Positions 24,429 to 34,832 of a DNA stretch of 64,000 nucleotides are shown here, in pieces. The notes beneath the pieces are model-generated. The model did no database searches, was not told the DNA's origin, and saw only the letters and a program-made list of their open reading frames with translations. The DNA is from CAIQPS01 sp963843455. Lineage in GTDB: Bacteria > Actinomycetota > Thermoleophilia > RBG-16-64-13. A program made the translations under genes and the position numbers. Location of the stretch: positions 124,001 through 188,000 of the forward strand of contig CAWJKE010000008.1 in NCBI GenBank assembly GCA_963843455.1, written 5' to 3'. Position 1 is the stretch's first letter. Each line of letters opens with the position of its first letter.

Positions 24429-27400
24429 CCGACTTCCTGCGCGACCACGCGCCCTTTGAGGAATTCCTGGAGCGTGCGGTGGCCGCCGCGCCGAAGGCTC
24501 AGGGCGACCAGGCCGGGCCGGCGGGTGCCGGCGCTGAAGTTCACCTGACCGCGCCCAGCTTCGTCCACTCCTTCCTGACGGCCGCGATCGCAGCCCGGCG
24601 GCCCTGGCGTGACGAGGTCCTCCTGGTGGTCGCCGCCAACCAGGAAGCCGCCCTCGAACTGGAGCACGAAGTGGCGCTGTATTGTCCCGATCGGCCGGTG
24701 GTCTATCTGGCCCCGAGGGGCGTTTGGTACGGATCGGAGGGCGAGGTTCAGCCGCGCGTGGCCGGACGCCGCGCCCGCGCGGCGGCCGCACTTGCCGCCG
24801 TGGGCGGCGAGCAAGCCCCGCCCGTCGTGGTGGTAGAGGCGACGTGCCTCATGGAGGGCGTCATCCGGCCCACGGGGCCGCCCCTGCTCGTTTCGACCGG
24901 GGCGCGCGTCGACTTCGAAGAGCTTGTCCGCGCACTGGTGGCGCTCGGGTACACCCGGGCGGACCAGGTGGAGGACGCCGGAGACTTCTCGGTGCGCGGA
25001 GGCATCGTCGACGTCTTCCCGGCCACCGAACGGTATCCGGTACGGATAGAATTCTGGGGGGACGAGGTCGAGAGCCTGCGCAGCTTCTCGGTGTATTCGC
25101 AGCGGTCGCTTGGCTCGGTGGACAGCGTCCGCCTGCACCCCGCTGCGGAGGAACCCGGAGCGTCGCCGGTCAACCTGCTCTCGCTACTTCCCGAAGGCGC
25201 CCGCGTGGTCCGCCTGGACCCTGCCAGAGCCCGCGCTCGGGTGGAGACCTTCGAGAACGACCTTTTGGACGTCCTGGGAGGCGCTCTCCGGGGAGAAGAG
25301 TACGAGGCCTGGACCGCTGTCGAAGAGCGTCTCAGCCGACTCCCTGTGATTACTCTCGATTCCCTTGGCATGGCGATCGTCGATGCCGGTGAGGCGAAGC
25401 CGGGGCCGGCGTTCCGCGCAACCAGCGGTGAACTGCCGGTCACCAATCTGCCCGAAGCCGAAGAGGCGATGCGGCGGCTGGTCAGCGACGGCTACCGTGT
25501 CGTGATCGCCTTCGAGCAGCGGGCAGAGGCGGAGCGTGCGGGCTACGTCCTCCGCCGCACCAGCGGGACTCTGGTCCATGCCGGAGAAGTGGAGGCGGGA
25601 CCGGGCGTGTCGTTCCTGCCCCTCCCGCTACGGCGCCACTTCCTCATTCCCGACCTCAAGCTGGCCGTGCTCACCGACGCCCAGGTGTTCCCGCGCCGGC
25701 ACAAGGCCGCGCCCGCGCGGCGCCCTGGTCCGGGAGTGTCGCTCTCGAGCTTCCGCGACCTCCGCAAGGGAGACTACGTGGTCCACGAGGACCACGGGGT
25801 GGGACGCTTCGAGGGCATTTCGACGAAGACCGTGGCGGGTGTCACCCGCGACTACCTCGACCTGGCATACAAGGACAGGGACATGCTGTATGTCCCGCAC
25901 GACCAGATAGGCAAGGTGATGCGCTACGTGGGAGCGGGCGGGACGGCGCCGAGCCTCTCCAAGCTGGGCGGCAAAGCCTGGGAGCACATCAAGAGCCGGG
26001 TCCGGCGGGCGGCCCGTCAGGTGGCCGGCGAACTCCTGCACCTGTACGCGTTGCGCCAGGCCACGAAGGGATTCCGTTTCTCGGAGGACGGCGAGTGGCA
26101 GGTCCGCTTCGAGAAGGCGTTCCCCTACGAGGAGACCGAGGACCAACTGCGCGCCATCGACGCGGTCAAGGACGACATGGAGTCCGACAGCCCCATGGAC
26201 CGGCTGTTGTGCGGCGACGTGGGCTACGGCAAGACCGAGGTGGCTCTGAGGGCCGCCTTCAAGGCTACGCTCGACAGCAAGCAGGTGATGGTGCTGGTGC
26301 CGACCACCATCCTGGCCCAGCAGCACTACGGCACGTTCCGGGAGCGGTTCGCGGACTTCCCCGTCAAGGTGGAGATGATCTCACGGTTCCGGTCGGCCGC
26401 CGAGCAGAAGAAGATCATGAGGGAATTCGCCGCCGGCCGGGTGGACGTGCTCATCGGGACCCACCGGCTGCTCTCCGACGATGTGAAGCCTAAGGATCTG
26501 GGGCTCGTGATCGTCGACGAGGAACAACGCTTCGGCGTGGCCCAGAAGGAGGCACTCCGGCGGCTGAAGCTGCGGGTGGACGTACTCACCCTGACCGCGA
26601 CCCCTATCCCGCGCACCCTGCAGATGTCGCTGTCGGGGGTGCGCGACATCACGGTGATCGAGACGCCGCCCCGCGATCGCCATCCCATCCAGACCTACGT
26701 GGGGCTCTACGACGAAGGCATGGTCGAGCGGGCCATCGAGAGGGAGATCGACCGGGGCGGCCAGGTCTACTACCTGCACAACCGGGTGGAGACCATCGAC
26801 AAGGCGGCCGTGAGGCTGCGGGCCGAGATGCCGACTGTGCGTTTCGCCGTAGCGCATGGCCAGATGCCGGAACAGGACCTGGAGCGGGTGATGCTCGACT
26901 TCCTGCGCGGCGATCAGGACGTCCTGGTGAGCACCACCATCATCGAGAGCGGGCTGGATATCCCCAACGCCAACACCCTCGTGGTGGAGCGGGCCGACCT
27001 GCTCGGCCTGGCTCAGCTCTACCAGATACGAGGCCGCATCGGACGCTCCGCTCGGGTGGCTCACGCCTTCCTGTTCCATCCGGACGAAGCCGTGCTGACC
27101 GAGGAAGCGATCGCCCGGCTCTCGACCCTGGCCGACTACACCGAACTCGGCTCGGGATTCAAGATCGCCATGCGCGACCTGGAGATACGGGGCGCCGGCG
27201 AACTGCTGGGGGAGGAGCAGTCCGGGCAGATCGCAGCGGTGGGGTTCGAGATGTATCTGTCGATGCTCGAGGAGGCCACCGCGCAGTTGCAGGGCCAGGA
27301 GGCGCCCGTCGAGAAGCTGGCTCGAGTGGAGATCGGCATAGACGCGCACGTGCCCCCGGCTTTCATCGGCTATGAGGCGGCGCGCGTGGATCTTCACCGC

Positions 27401-27742
27401 CGGATCGCTTCGGCTCGGACGCTGGAGGAACTGGCCGATCTGCGGGCCGAGTTGATAGACCGCTTCGGAGAGCTGCCCGAGCCCGTCGACAACCTGATCT
27501 TTCTCGGAGAGGTGCGGGTGCAGGTGCAGGATCTGGGGGCCGATTCCCTGTCGGTGAGGCAGGACCGGTTGGTGGTGAGCGGGCTGGCCCTGCCGGCGGG
27601 GTCGCGCGAGCGCCTGCGCTCGCGCGACCGCCGTTACGTCTATGCGCCGGTCCAGGGCCAGCTCTCTCTGGGTCTGCGCGGGGACGAGCGGGGGCTCCGT
27701 GAGGCGGTCCAGACAGTGCTCGATGATATAATCACCCAGTGA
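24416..27742 (+). CDS. mfd: Transcription-repair coupling factor
   Basis: About 1108 residues from GTG 24416, overlapping the end of pth by 13 bp (an ATG at 24389 would add 9). Mfd removes RNA polymerase stalled at DNA lesions and recruits UvrA. Order: UvrB-homology module (DFSVRGGIVDVFPATERYPVRIEF), RNA-polymerase-binding Tudor domain (LRKGDYVVHEDHGVGRFEG), then a RecG-like SF2 helicase with LLCGDVGYGKTEVALRA (Walker A), LVIVDEEQRFGVAQKE (DEEQ box), LTATPIPRTLQMS, TTIIESGLDIPNANTL and YQIRGRIGRS. The C-terminal TRCF domain is present but without the longest tails seen elsewhere. Confidence 0.96.
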   Translation: MPRLTDFLRDHAPFEEFLERAVAAAPKAQGDQAGPAGAGAEVHLTAPSFVHSFLTAAIAARRPWRDEVLLVVAANQEAALELEHEVALYCPDRPVVYLAPRGVWYGSEGEVQPRVAGRRARAAAALAAVGGEQAPPVVVVEATCLMEGVIRPTGPPLLVSTGARVDFEELVRALVALGYTRADQVEDAGDFSVRGGIVDVFPATERYPVRIEFWGDEVESLRSFSVYSQRSLGSVDSVRLHPAAEEPGASPVNLLSLLPEGARVVRLDPARARARVETFENDLLDVLGGALRGEEYEAWTAVEERLSRLPVITLDSLGMAIVDAGEAKPGPAFRATSGELPVTNLPEAEEAMRRLVSDGYRVVIAFEQRAEAERAGYVLRRTSGTLVHAGEVEAGPGVSFLPLPLRRHFLIPDLKLAVLTDAQVFPRRHKAAPARRPGPGVSLSSFRDLRKGDYVVHEDHGVGRFEGISTKTVAGVTRDYLDLAYKDRDMLYVPHDQIGKVMRYVGAGGTAPSLSKLGGKAWEHIKSRVRRAARQVAGELLHLYALRQATKGFRFSEDGEWQVRFEKAFPYEETEDQLRAIDAVKDDMESDSPMDRLLCGDVGYGKTEVALRAAFKATLDSKQVMVLVPTTILAQQHYGTFRERFADFPVKVEMISRFRSAAEQKKIMREFAAGRVDVLIGTHRLLSDDVKPKDLGLVIVDEEQRFGVAQKEALRRLKLRVDVLTLTATPIPRTLQMSLSGVRDITVIETPPRDRHPIQTYVGLYDEGMVERAIEREIDRGGQVYYLHNRVETIDKAAVRLRAEMPTVRFAVAHGQMPEQDLERVMLDFLRGDQDVLVSTTIIESGLDIPNANTLVVERADLLGLAQLYQIRGRIGRSARVAHAFLFHPDEAVLTEEAIARLSTLADYTELGSGFKIAMRDLEIRGAGELLGEEQSGQIAAVGFEMYLSMLEEATAQLQGQEAPVEKLARVEIGIDAHVPPAFIGYEAARVDLHRRIASARTLEELADLRAELIDRFGELPEPVDNLIFLGEVRVQVQDLGADSLSVRQDRLVVSGLALPAGSRERLRSRDRRYVYAPVQGQLSLGLRGDERGLREAVQTVLDDIITQ

Positions 27743-28836
27743 TTCGCAGGCTCGCCTTCGCCCTCCTTCTCCTTGCCTCGATCCAGGCGATCTACGGCTG
27801 TGGGGGGGAACTGCCGCAAGGGGCCGTGGCCCAAGTGGGCCGGGGCCTCGTCACCCAAGACCAGTTCGATCAACTCCAGGTCGCGTACGAAGCCGCGGGG
27901 CGCGTCCCCGACAAGAAGACGCAGAACAAGGAGTTCCGCACTTTTCAGCAGAATCTGGCTCAGTATCTCGTCATGCTCGAGGTGCTCCGCCAGCAGGCGC
28001 CGAAGTTCCGGGTCGCGGTCACCGACAAGGATGTCCAGACCGAGGTCGCCGAGATCAAGGATATGTTCCAGGGCGACCAGAAGAGGTTGGACGACGCGCT
28101 CAAGAAACAGAAGCTCACGCTCGACCAGTTCACGGAGTCCCTGCGCCAACGCCTGCTCATCGACGCGATGAAGGTGGCCGTCACCAAGGACGTCACCGTC
28201 ACCGAGGACGAGGTCAAAGCCTATTACGACAGCCACAAGGGCGACTACACCGAGCCGGAGGTCCGCACTACCAGGCACATCCTGATCTCGCCCTTCGCGA
28301 CGGCTGCCGGGGGAGCCGGCACCATTACGCCCAGCCAAAGCGATTGGGACGCGGCAAGAGCGGAAGCCGAAAAGGTGCGAAGTGAGATACAGAACGGCGC
28401 CGACTTTGGCACCGAGGCGCGCAAGTACTCAGACGACCAGGCGACCGGCGATTCTGGGGGCGAGCTGGGCACCATCGTCCGGGGCCAGATGGTTCCCGAG
28501 TTCGAAGAAGCGGTGTTCAGTCTCAAGAAGGGTGAGCTGTCGCGACCGGCGAGGACCGAGTATGGGTACCACCTCATCCAGGTGACCGATATCACGCCGG
28601 AGGCACAGTTGCCCTATGATCAGGTGAAGGAGAAGATCCGCAGCTCGCTTCTGGCCGCGCGTCAGGCCGCCACCTGGGACGCCTGGCTCCAGGGCATGGA
28701 GGATGATCTCGGCGTAACGTACAGATCGGGGTTGGCTCCGGCGCGGAAGGCGGGGACCACCACCACGTCCGGCGCGCTCACCACCGGCACCAGCGGCACG
28801 ACCGATACGACCGGCAGCTCCACCACAGGGGGATGA
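27739..28836 (+). CDS. Lipoprotein peptidyl-prolyl isomerase (PrsA/SurA type)
   Basis: A 365-residue exported foldase. The N-terminus IRRLAFALLLLASIQAIYGC is a lipoprotein signal with the acylated cysteine at about 21. A SurA-like helical chaperone region follows (residues 25-170), then a parvulin domain starting TRHILISPFA and including GADFGTEARKYSDD, GGELGTIVRGQMVPEFEEAVF and TEYGYHLIQVTDI. The last 30 residues are a Thr/Gly/Ser-rich tail. It should assist folding of secreted proteins at the outer face of the membrane. The GTG start overlaps the mfd stop by 4 bp. Confidence 0.87.
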   Translation: MIRRLAFALLLLASIQAIYGCGGELPQGAVAQVGRGLVTQDQFDQLQVAYEAAGRVPDKKTQNKEFRTFQQNLAQYLVMLEVLRQQAPKFRVAVTDKDVQTEVAEIKDMFQGDQKRLDDALKKQKLTLDQFTESLRQRLLIDAMKVAVTKDVTVTEDEVKAYYDSHKGDYTEPEVRTTRHILISPFATAAGGAGTITPSQSDWDAARAEAEKVRSEIQNGADFGTEARKYSDDQATGDSGGELGTIVRGQMVPEFEEAVFSLKKGELSRPARTEYGYHLIQVTDITPEAQLPYDQVKEKIRSSLLAARQAATWDAWLQGMEDDLGVTYRSGLAPARKAGTTTTSGALTTGTSGTTDTTGSSTTGG

Positions 28837-28841
28837 GGCCG

Positions 28842-29632
28842 ATGGCGCGTGACACGGTAGTCCTTGAGCTTGGCCGTCTCTACGACCTCACCATGCGGCT
28901 CAGGCGCGAATGTCCCTGGGATAGGAAGCAGACCCAGGAGACCATCATCGCGTATACCCTGGAAGAGACCCACGAATTGGCCGATGCCATCCATGACCGG
29001 GTGACTCGAGGCGACGACGCCGTGCGCGGCGAGCTGGGAGACCTGCTCTTTCAAGTGTACTTCCTGGCCAGCGTGGCCGAAGAAGAGGGGCTCTACGACC
29101 TGGCGGACGTGGCCGCCGGCATCCACGCGAAGCTCGTCCGTCGGCATCCCCATATCTTCGGGGACGCCCAGGCCGACACGCCGGAGGACGTCCGCAGGAC
29201 CTGGGACGCCATCAAGCGCGATTCCGAGGGGCGCGAGGGGATCTTCCATGACGTCCCTTCCGCCTTCCCCTCGACCCTCCTGGCCCAGAAGGTGCAACAG
29301 CGGGCGGCAGCGGTCGGCTTCGACTGGGAGAATGCCCCGGACGTCATGGCCAAGGTGGAGGAGGAGACGGCCGAGATCGCGGAAGAGATGGCCGCTGGAG
29401 GCGATCCAGAGAGGCTCGCCGCGGAGGTCGGCGACCTGCTGTTCTCAGTGGTGAATCTGGCCCGGAAGCTCAAGGTCGATCCGGAGCTGGCCCTGCGCCG
29501 GACCGCCCTTCGGTTCATGGAACGGGTGGAGGCAGCGGCGAGGTCGGCAGGAGAAGACGGCCGCGTCTTCGAAGACATGGAGTTGCACGAGCAAGAGTCC
29601 TACTACCAGCAGGCGAAGAAGGAGCAGAAGCG

Positions 29633-29636
<4 letters not shown>
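28842..29636 (+). CDS. mazG: Nucleoside triphosphate pyrophosphohydrolase MazG
   Basis: About 264 residues with two MazG domains, hydrolysing NTPs to NMP and pyrophosphate. The first has RLRRECPWDRKQTQETI and EETHELADAI with ELGDLLFQVYF; the second has FDWENAPDVMAKVEEETAEIAEE and EVGDLLFSVVNLARKL. The EExxE/ExxD metal-binding pattern is seen in both. The start at 28842 is preferred to 28833 because of spacing from the GGGGATGAGG site. The stop overlaps the eno start (ATGA). Confidence 0.92.
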
Positions 29637-30922
<1,286 letters not shown>

Positions 30923-30945
30923 ACGCGGCGAATACTACCAAGACC

Positions 30946-31455
30946 ATGACCCAGTCAACCGCGAGCACGATGCCGGCCGGATCCGGCGACAGAGCTGCCT
31001 CCGGCGAGAGGCGTTCCCCCCCGTCCGCGCGCCAGCGGTCCTCGCAGGCCGCGCGCCGGCGCTGGCTGATACTGTTCGCCGTGGTGGTGGTCGTCGTTGC
31101 CGGCGTCCTCGCCAACCTCAAGCCCCTGACCCATTACCAGGATGCGAGCGCCCGACTGCGGAAGGCGACGGCGACGGTGCATGCGCTCGAGGCGCAAAAG
31201 GCCGATCTGCAGGGGCAGGTCGCGAAGCTCAGTGAGACCGGTTATCTCGAGACCCTCGCGCGCGAGCAACTGGGCTACGTACGTCCGGGCGAAGAGCTGT
31301 ACATCGTGACCAAGTCCCCCGGCGACACAGGATCGAGCGCCGGCCGGCAGGGTGATACCGCGCCGGGCGCGGCCGTCGGCGACCCAGGCACGGACTCCGC
31401 TCAGCCGCCCGGCATTCTGGAGAGACTGCTTTCCGCGATCCGAGGGGTGTTCTAG
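30946..31455 (+). CDS. FtsB/DivIC-type septum formation initiator
   Basis: A 169-residue bitopic membrane protein: a basic, Ser/Arg-rich cytoplasmic N-terminus, one membrane helix (LILFAVVVVVVAGVLANL), a coiled coil rich in heptads (ARLRKATATVHALEAQKADL) and the family motif LETLAREQLGYVRPGEELYIV. It is expected to act in the FtsQBL divisome complex. A low-complexity Gly/Ala/Asp stretch precedes the last residues. ATG 30946 was chosen because the frame upstream overlaps the end of eno. Confidence 0.82.
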   Translation: MTQSTASTMPAGSGDRAASGERRSPPSARQRSSQAARRRWLILFAVVVVVVAGVLANLKPLTHYQDASARLRKATATVHALEAQKADLQGQVAKLSETGYLETLAREQLGYVRPGEELYIVTKSPGDTGSSAGRQGDTAPGAAVGDPGTDSAQPPGILERLLSAIRGVF

Positions 31456-31461
31456 ACGCGC

Positions 31462-31708
31462 ATGGCTTCGGAGTACGACAGTCGCGAGCGGCGGGTATAC
31501 CGGGCCGGCGCCGGCCGGAGACGCGCCGGCCGGCGGTCGAACGAGGCGAGAAGGCCGGCGCTCGCGGACGCTCGCCGTGATCGTATTGGTTCTGGTCGCC
31601 ATCGTGATCGTGCTGGCCGGTGTGGCCGCCAATAGCTCGGCCTTCAAAGGCTCGCAGGGGGACACGGGCACCTTCAAGCTGATTCCCCTCACCACGACCA
31701 CTTCGTGA
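31462..31708 (+). CDS. Small membrane protein, frameshifted by one base
   Basis: The region carries a strong membrane helix (LAVIVLVLVAIVIVLAGVAA) in one frame, ending with a Thr-rich tail and a TGA at 31706-31708 that overlaps the next start (GTGA), which argues this frame is translated. No start codon exists in that frame except far inside the preceding gene. The natural start, ATG 31462 (MASEYDSRERRVYR), is in the frame one base behind. The span is 247 bp, one base more than a multiple of three. I read it as an 82-codon basic, single-pass membrane protein with one extra base somewhere near 31540-31570. No family is recognised. Confidence 0.4.
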
Positions 31709-32448
31709 GTCGGCCGGCGGGAAGCGAGGCCGTCGCCGCCTCCGATCTCGTCATCGTATCGGGGCAACTGGGGAGGACCGCTCGGGACGTGACCGGCATA
31801 GCCGTGCGCTGTCCGTCAGGGCGGCCGGCAGTCATCGAGACCTCGCCCACGCTCCACGGCATGCCGAACCCGACCTTGCTCTATCTCACCTGTCCGTCGG
31901 CGGTCACAGCGATCAGCCGGGCGGAGTCGGCCGGGGGAGTGCGGCGCCTGAAAGCGGCCTGCGGAGACGACTCCGATCTGCGGCGAGCCCTAGACGAGGT
32001 CACCGGATCCTATCGGCGCCGGCGGGCCGGACTCGCCCCGGCCGGTGATCCACGGCCAGAGGCAGGGATAGGGGGCCCCGAGGGCCCGGAAGCGGCTTCG
32101 TGCCTGCACGCCTACACGGCGGCCCTGCTGGCCGCGCTGTCGGGGTGGCTCGAGAGGGGAGAGGCGTCCACACAGTCGGGAGGACCGGCCGTTGCCGCGG
32201 CGGCAGCATGGGATCGGTTTCTTCCCCCGCGAGAGGCGCTCTGGTGCGCGGACGACAGGTGTGCGCGCTGGGTGCCCGCGTGCGGCGGGGAAGTCGGCGC
32301 GGCCCGCGGGCGGCGGCGCCGGCCGGCACCGCGAAGGCCGGCCCCGAAAGAGTGGCGGCCATCGACATCGGCACCATCTCTGTCCGGCTGCTGGTCGCCG
32401 ACCTTCACTCAGGGCGGCCGGACCAGGTCTTTCGGGAAGCCGAGGTGA
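31705..32448 (+). CDS. DUF501 domain protein
   Basis: A 247-residue protein. The DUF501 motifs are VRCPSGRPAVIETSPTLHG, PTLLYLTCPSAVTAISRAESAGGVRRL and CLHAYTAALLAAL. DUF501 genes sit between the divIC-like gene and ppx in most Actinobacteria, as here; their biochemical role is not known. The part after about residue 165 (including LWCADDRCARW and an Arg/Pro-rich tail) is longer than usual and overlaps the ppx start in another frame. GTG 31705 is coupled to the preceding stop. Confidence 0.75.
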   Translation: MSRPAGSEAVAASDLVIVSGQLGRTARDVTGIAVRCPSGRPAVIETSPTLHGMPNPTLLYLTCPSAVTAISRAESAGGVRRLKAACGDDSDLRRALDEVTGSYRRRRAGLAPAGDPRPEAGIGGPEGPEAASCLHAYTAALLAALSGWLERGEASTQSGGPAVAAAAAWDRFLPPREALWCADDRCARWVPACGGEVGAARGRRRRPAPRRPAPKEWRPSTSAPSLSGCWSPTFTQGGRTRSFGKPR

Positions 32449-33248
32449 CGAGGCTGGGCGAGGGTTTGCGCCCGGGAGGCCGCCTGGGGGAGACCGCGGT
32501 CCTGCGTACCAAGGCGGCGGTGGCGAGATATGCTCAGGAGGCGCGACGGCTCGGCGCTCGCCGGATCATCCTCGCGGGCACCAGTGCCGCCCGGGAAGCC
32601 GCCGACGGTGCCGAGTTCATTCGCGCGCTAGGCGAGGACTATCAGGCCGTCGCCGTGGTCTTGAGTGGAGAGGAAGAGGCCGGTCTGGCCTACTCTGGAG
32701 CATTTCTCGACATGCAGGGTGACTTCGTGGTCCTCGACGTGGGAGGTGGGAGCACCGAACTGATCGGTCTCGCAGCGGAGGGAGGAGTCGAAGCGGTCAG
32801 TCTGGAGCTGGGAGCGAGCAGGGCCACGGAGCGGTGGATCCGTTCGGACCCGCCATCTCCCGAAGAATTGGCCGCGGTGTACCGGGAGGCGACGGCCGCG
32901 CTGGAGCCGTTGCGACCCCGCTTCGGAGCCGGCGTGGGCCGCTTGGCCGGCGTCGCGGGGACCGTAACGACCCTGGCCTGCCTGGACGCCGGTCTGCAGG
33001 TCTACGACTCGGAAGCCATCCACCTGCGGACGCTGTCGCTGGAGTCGGTGGATCGGCTGGTCGCCCGACTGGCTGGGATGACGGTGGCCGAGCGGGCCGT
33101 TCTACCGTGCGTACAGGCGGGACGGGCGCCGGTGATCGTCGGGGGAGCGGTCATAGTCAAGGCTGCCATGGAAGCGCTGGGCTACGAGGAGCTGACTGTC
33201 TCCGAGCGGGACCTGCTCGACGGTCTGGTGCTCACGGCGCCGTGCTAA
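32352..33248 (+). CDS. ppx: Exopolyphosphatase / guanosine pentaphosphatase family (Ppx/GppA)
   Basis: About 298 residues of the ASKHA fold. AAIDIGTISVRLLVADL is the first phosphate loop, GTSAAREAADGAEF, VVLSGEEEAGLAYSG and VLDVGGGSTEL (second phosphate loop) follow, and GVAGTVTTLACLD the third. It hydrolyses polyphosphate and/or pppGpp. GTG 32352 gives the normal family N-terminus. The frame is open back to 32100, and ATG 32208 is an alternative that would add an Arg-rich leader overlapping DUF501. The gene ends 16 bp before tRNA-Leu. Confidence 0.85.
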   Translation: MAAIDIGTISVRLLVADLHSGRPDQVFREAEVTRLGEGLRPGGRLGETAVLRTKAAVARYAQEARRLGARRIILAGTSAAREAADGAEFIRALGEDYQAVAVVLSGEEEAGLAYSGAFLDMQGDFVVLDVGGGSTELIGLAAEGGVEAVSLELGASRATERWIRSDPPSPEELAAVYREATAALEPLRPRFGAGVGRLAGVAGTVTTLACLDAGLQVYDSEAIHLRTLSLESVDRLVARLAGMTVAERAVLPCVQAGRAPVIVGGAVIVKAAMEALGYEELTVSERDLLDGLVLTAPC

Positions 33249-33264
33249 CGTAGTAGCCATACCG

Positions 33265-33346
33265 GCCGGAGTGGCGGAATGGCAGACGCAACGGTCTTAA
33301 ACACCGTAGGGCTATGCCCATGCGGGTTCGAGTCCCGCCTCCGGCA
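33265..33346 (+). tRNA. tRNA-Leu (UAA), integration target
   Basis: Acceptor stem GCCGGAG (33265-33271) pairs with CTCCGGC (33339-33345). The anticodon stem ACGGT/ACCGT encloses loop CTTAAAC with TAA at 33298-33300. A long variable arm (stem GGGC/GCCC) marks a class II tRNA. The CCA end is not encoded. The 3' half is repeated four more times over the next 10 kb. Confidence 0.95.
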
Positions 33347-33347
33347 T
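33292..33347 (+). repeat. Attachment core A (inside tRNA-Leu)
   Basis: This 56-bp segment, from the anticodon stem to one base past the tRNA 3' end, is identical to core B (35112-35167). Over 54 bp it is also identical to core C. Being part of the intact tRNA, it is the original target side. GGTTTTGCAG follows 3 bp later, as it does near cores C and E. Confidence 0.85.
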
Positions 33348-33408
33348 ATACGGTTTTGCAGGGATTATTCATCCCGTTAAGACCCTTGTCTCTGTCAGTC
33401 CTGTCCAT

Positions 33409-33430
33409 TTTGCTACGCGTTTGCTACGCG
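33409..33430. repeat. Tandem 11-bp repeats, probable integrase arm site
   Basis: TTTGCTACGCG occurs twice head to tail (33409-33419 and 33420-33430), overlapping the integrase stop codon about 60 bp from core A. Related units are at 34976-34997 and about 43513-43532. Confidence 0.6.
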
Positions 33431-33817
33431 CCGACCACTTTGAGGCGTCGGGCCGTTGCGTCGGGCCGCTTTCGTTTTCTGATCCGCCACCAGCTGCACG
33501 GCTTCGCGCTGCATACCGGGGAGCACGTGCTGATAGACCGTCATGGTAAAGGCCGGGGTGCTGTGCCCGAGCCGCTCGGATACCACCTTCACGGGCACGC
33601 CGGCTGCGATCATCAGCGTGGCGTGAGTGTGGCGAAGATCGTGAAGCCGTATCTCGGGGACTTTGGCCTTCTTGCTCAGTGTTTGAAAGTGGCGGGTGAG
33701 GTAGTCGGGGTCCAAGGATGAGCCGTCTTGCAGGGTGAACACGAGCCCGTGAGTCGGCCACTCGCCCGGCCACTGGTCGCGCTCTGCCTTCTGCCGATCC
33801 TGCCATGCTCTGAGCAC
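33413..33817 (-). pseudogene. Tyrosine recombinase (phage-type integrase), C-terminal remnant
   Basis: The 134-residue remnant covers the catalytic half: RLHDLRHTHATLMIAAGVPV holds the Arg and the H-x-x-R box, VVSERLGHSTPAFTMTVYQHVLPGM the second His and the nucleophilic Tyr. The N-terminal arm-binding and core-binding domains (about 200 residues) are missing. The frame can be read upstream to about 33957 without a start codon before meeting a stop. The gene points its 3' end at the tRNA, the normal orientation for an integrase using attP beside its own gene. Confidence 0.8.
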
Positions 33818-33913
33818 CCCTAGCGACGCCGCAAGTTGCGATAGCGCACTCCGACCGTTTCCTTTTTGGCCGTAGAGAGCGAAGGCGCCGGCGACATGCC
33901 AGGCAGCCGCGGG

Positions 33914-33940
33914 GGCCCCGGTTATGGCATGACCGGGGCC
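33914..33940. terminator. GC-rich hairpin between integrase remnant and zinc-finger gene
   Basis: GGCCCCGGT (33914-33922) and ACCGGGGCC (33932-33940) form a perfect 9-bp stem with a 9-nt loop. There is no clear T-run on either strand, so a terminator role is only likely, not shown. Confidence 0.35.
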
Positions 33941-33973
33941 TCCGCCCTATCTCTATTTACCTCCGTCCTGATC

Positions 33974-34003
33974 TTGACCTATATTGAAGTGCGCTGCTAT
34001 ACG
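33974..34003 (+). promoter_or_regulatory. Promoter of the module I zinc-finger gene
   Basis: TTGACC (33974-33979), an 18-bp spacer and TATACG (33998-34003) with an upstream TGC (extended -10) make a good housekeeping-type promoter. It lies 30 bp before ATG 34033. Confidence 0.55.
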
Positions 34004-34032
34004 AACCCCGGCGCGATACAACGAGGCTAGGA

Positions 34033-34707
34033 ATGGCCGATTATCGATATGCGCCTCGCGAGGCGGGTCCCGAGGACCAGCGCTGCCACGCTCCTGAATG
34101 TACGCGAGCGGCGGTCTGCCGGGGGCTCTGCTTTGCCCACTACATGCAGGTACACGGCAAACGGGGATCGGGGATGCTCAGACCGTTGCGGTTAGCACGG
34201 TATGACGGCCGGCGGGTCGAATACATCACCCGGCTCTGTAGTTTCTGCGGCACTCCTGTGACAAGGCAACCCAGTTGGATGCAGAGCGAAAACGTGTATT
34301 GCTGCAATGAGCACCACTATGCCCACTTGCGGCAGATGACGGACGCGCAAGGCGGGGCCGATTTCGATCGGGAGCTGTCGGAAGTGGAAAGGTCCGAGGA
34401 GAACTTCTTTTCGCAAGGGGTGGAGGCAGTGGCGGAGGAAGGAGAAGTGAGCGAGGAGGGGCACCTGGATGAGGGCTCCGCGAAGGACGTGCTGGGGGAG
34501 GAAGAGTTTGCGAAGCGGCTCGACCGCGCATTGCAGGAGTTAACGGAGGAGGAGTCCCCCCCTGCGGAGTCGGAGGAGCAATACAAGGCTCGGATAGGAA
34601 GGCTCCTGGCTGAGATAGCAGGGCTCCAGTATGGGAAGAGGCTTTTGGAGATGCGCATCAAAACCCTGGAGGCTCGCAAGGGGTGGAGGCCCTGGCGAAG
34701 GGTATGA
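34033..34707 (+). CDS. Zinc-finger protein with acidic middle and coiled-coil tail
   Basis: A 224-residue protein of no recognised family. Residues 17-43 contain CHAPECTRAAVCRGLCFAHY, a zinc-knuckle type (C-x4-C, then GLC-x2-H) seen in many phage and plasmid proteins. Residues 69-98 hold a second cysteine/histidine cluster (CSFCG, then YCCNEHHYAHLR). From about 110 to 175 the chain is very Glu-rich, and the last 45 residues are a predicted coiled coil. A GAGG-type site precedes ATG 34033. It is probably an element-encoded DNA- or RNA-binding regulator, inferred from context only. Confidence 0.6.
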   Translation: MADYRYAPREAGPEDQRCHAPECTRAAVCRGLCFAHYMQVHGKRGSGMLRPLRLARYDGRRVEYITRLCSFCGTPVTRQPSWMQSENVYCCNEHHYAHLRQMTDAQGGADFDRELSEVERSEENFFSQGVEAVAEEGEVSEEGHLDEGSAKDVLGEEEFAKRLDRALQELTEEESPPAESEEQYKARIGRLLAEIAGLQYGKRLLEMRIKTLEARKGWRPWRRV

Positions 34708-34727
34708 GTGGCTAAAGCTAGAGACCC

Positions 34728-34832
34728 TCAGAACGCACGGAGAGGCTCCAGGCCGCGCGCTTCATCGAATAGACGGGTGGCAAGGCACGCCGTCTCGGGG
34801 ATCGTGAGTTGGTGCTGGGTCGCTACCGTCAT
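34728..34832 (-). CDS. Very small ORF (34 residues) coupled to the preceding small ORF
   Basis: This 34-codon frame (MTVATQHQLTIPETACLATR at the start) begins at an ATG immediately after the TAA of the upstream small ORF (TAAATG), so it could be translated by re-initiation. It ends 21 bp from the convergent zinc-finger gene. No family is recognised. Confidence 0.3.
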   Translation of the reverse strand: MTVATQHQLTIPETACLATRLFDEARGLEPLRAF

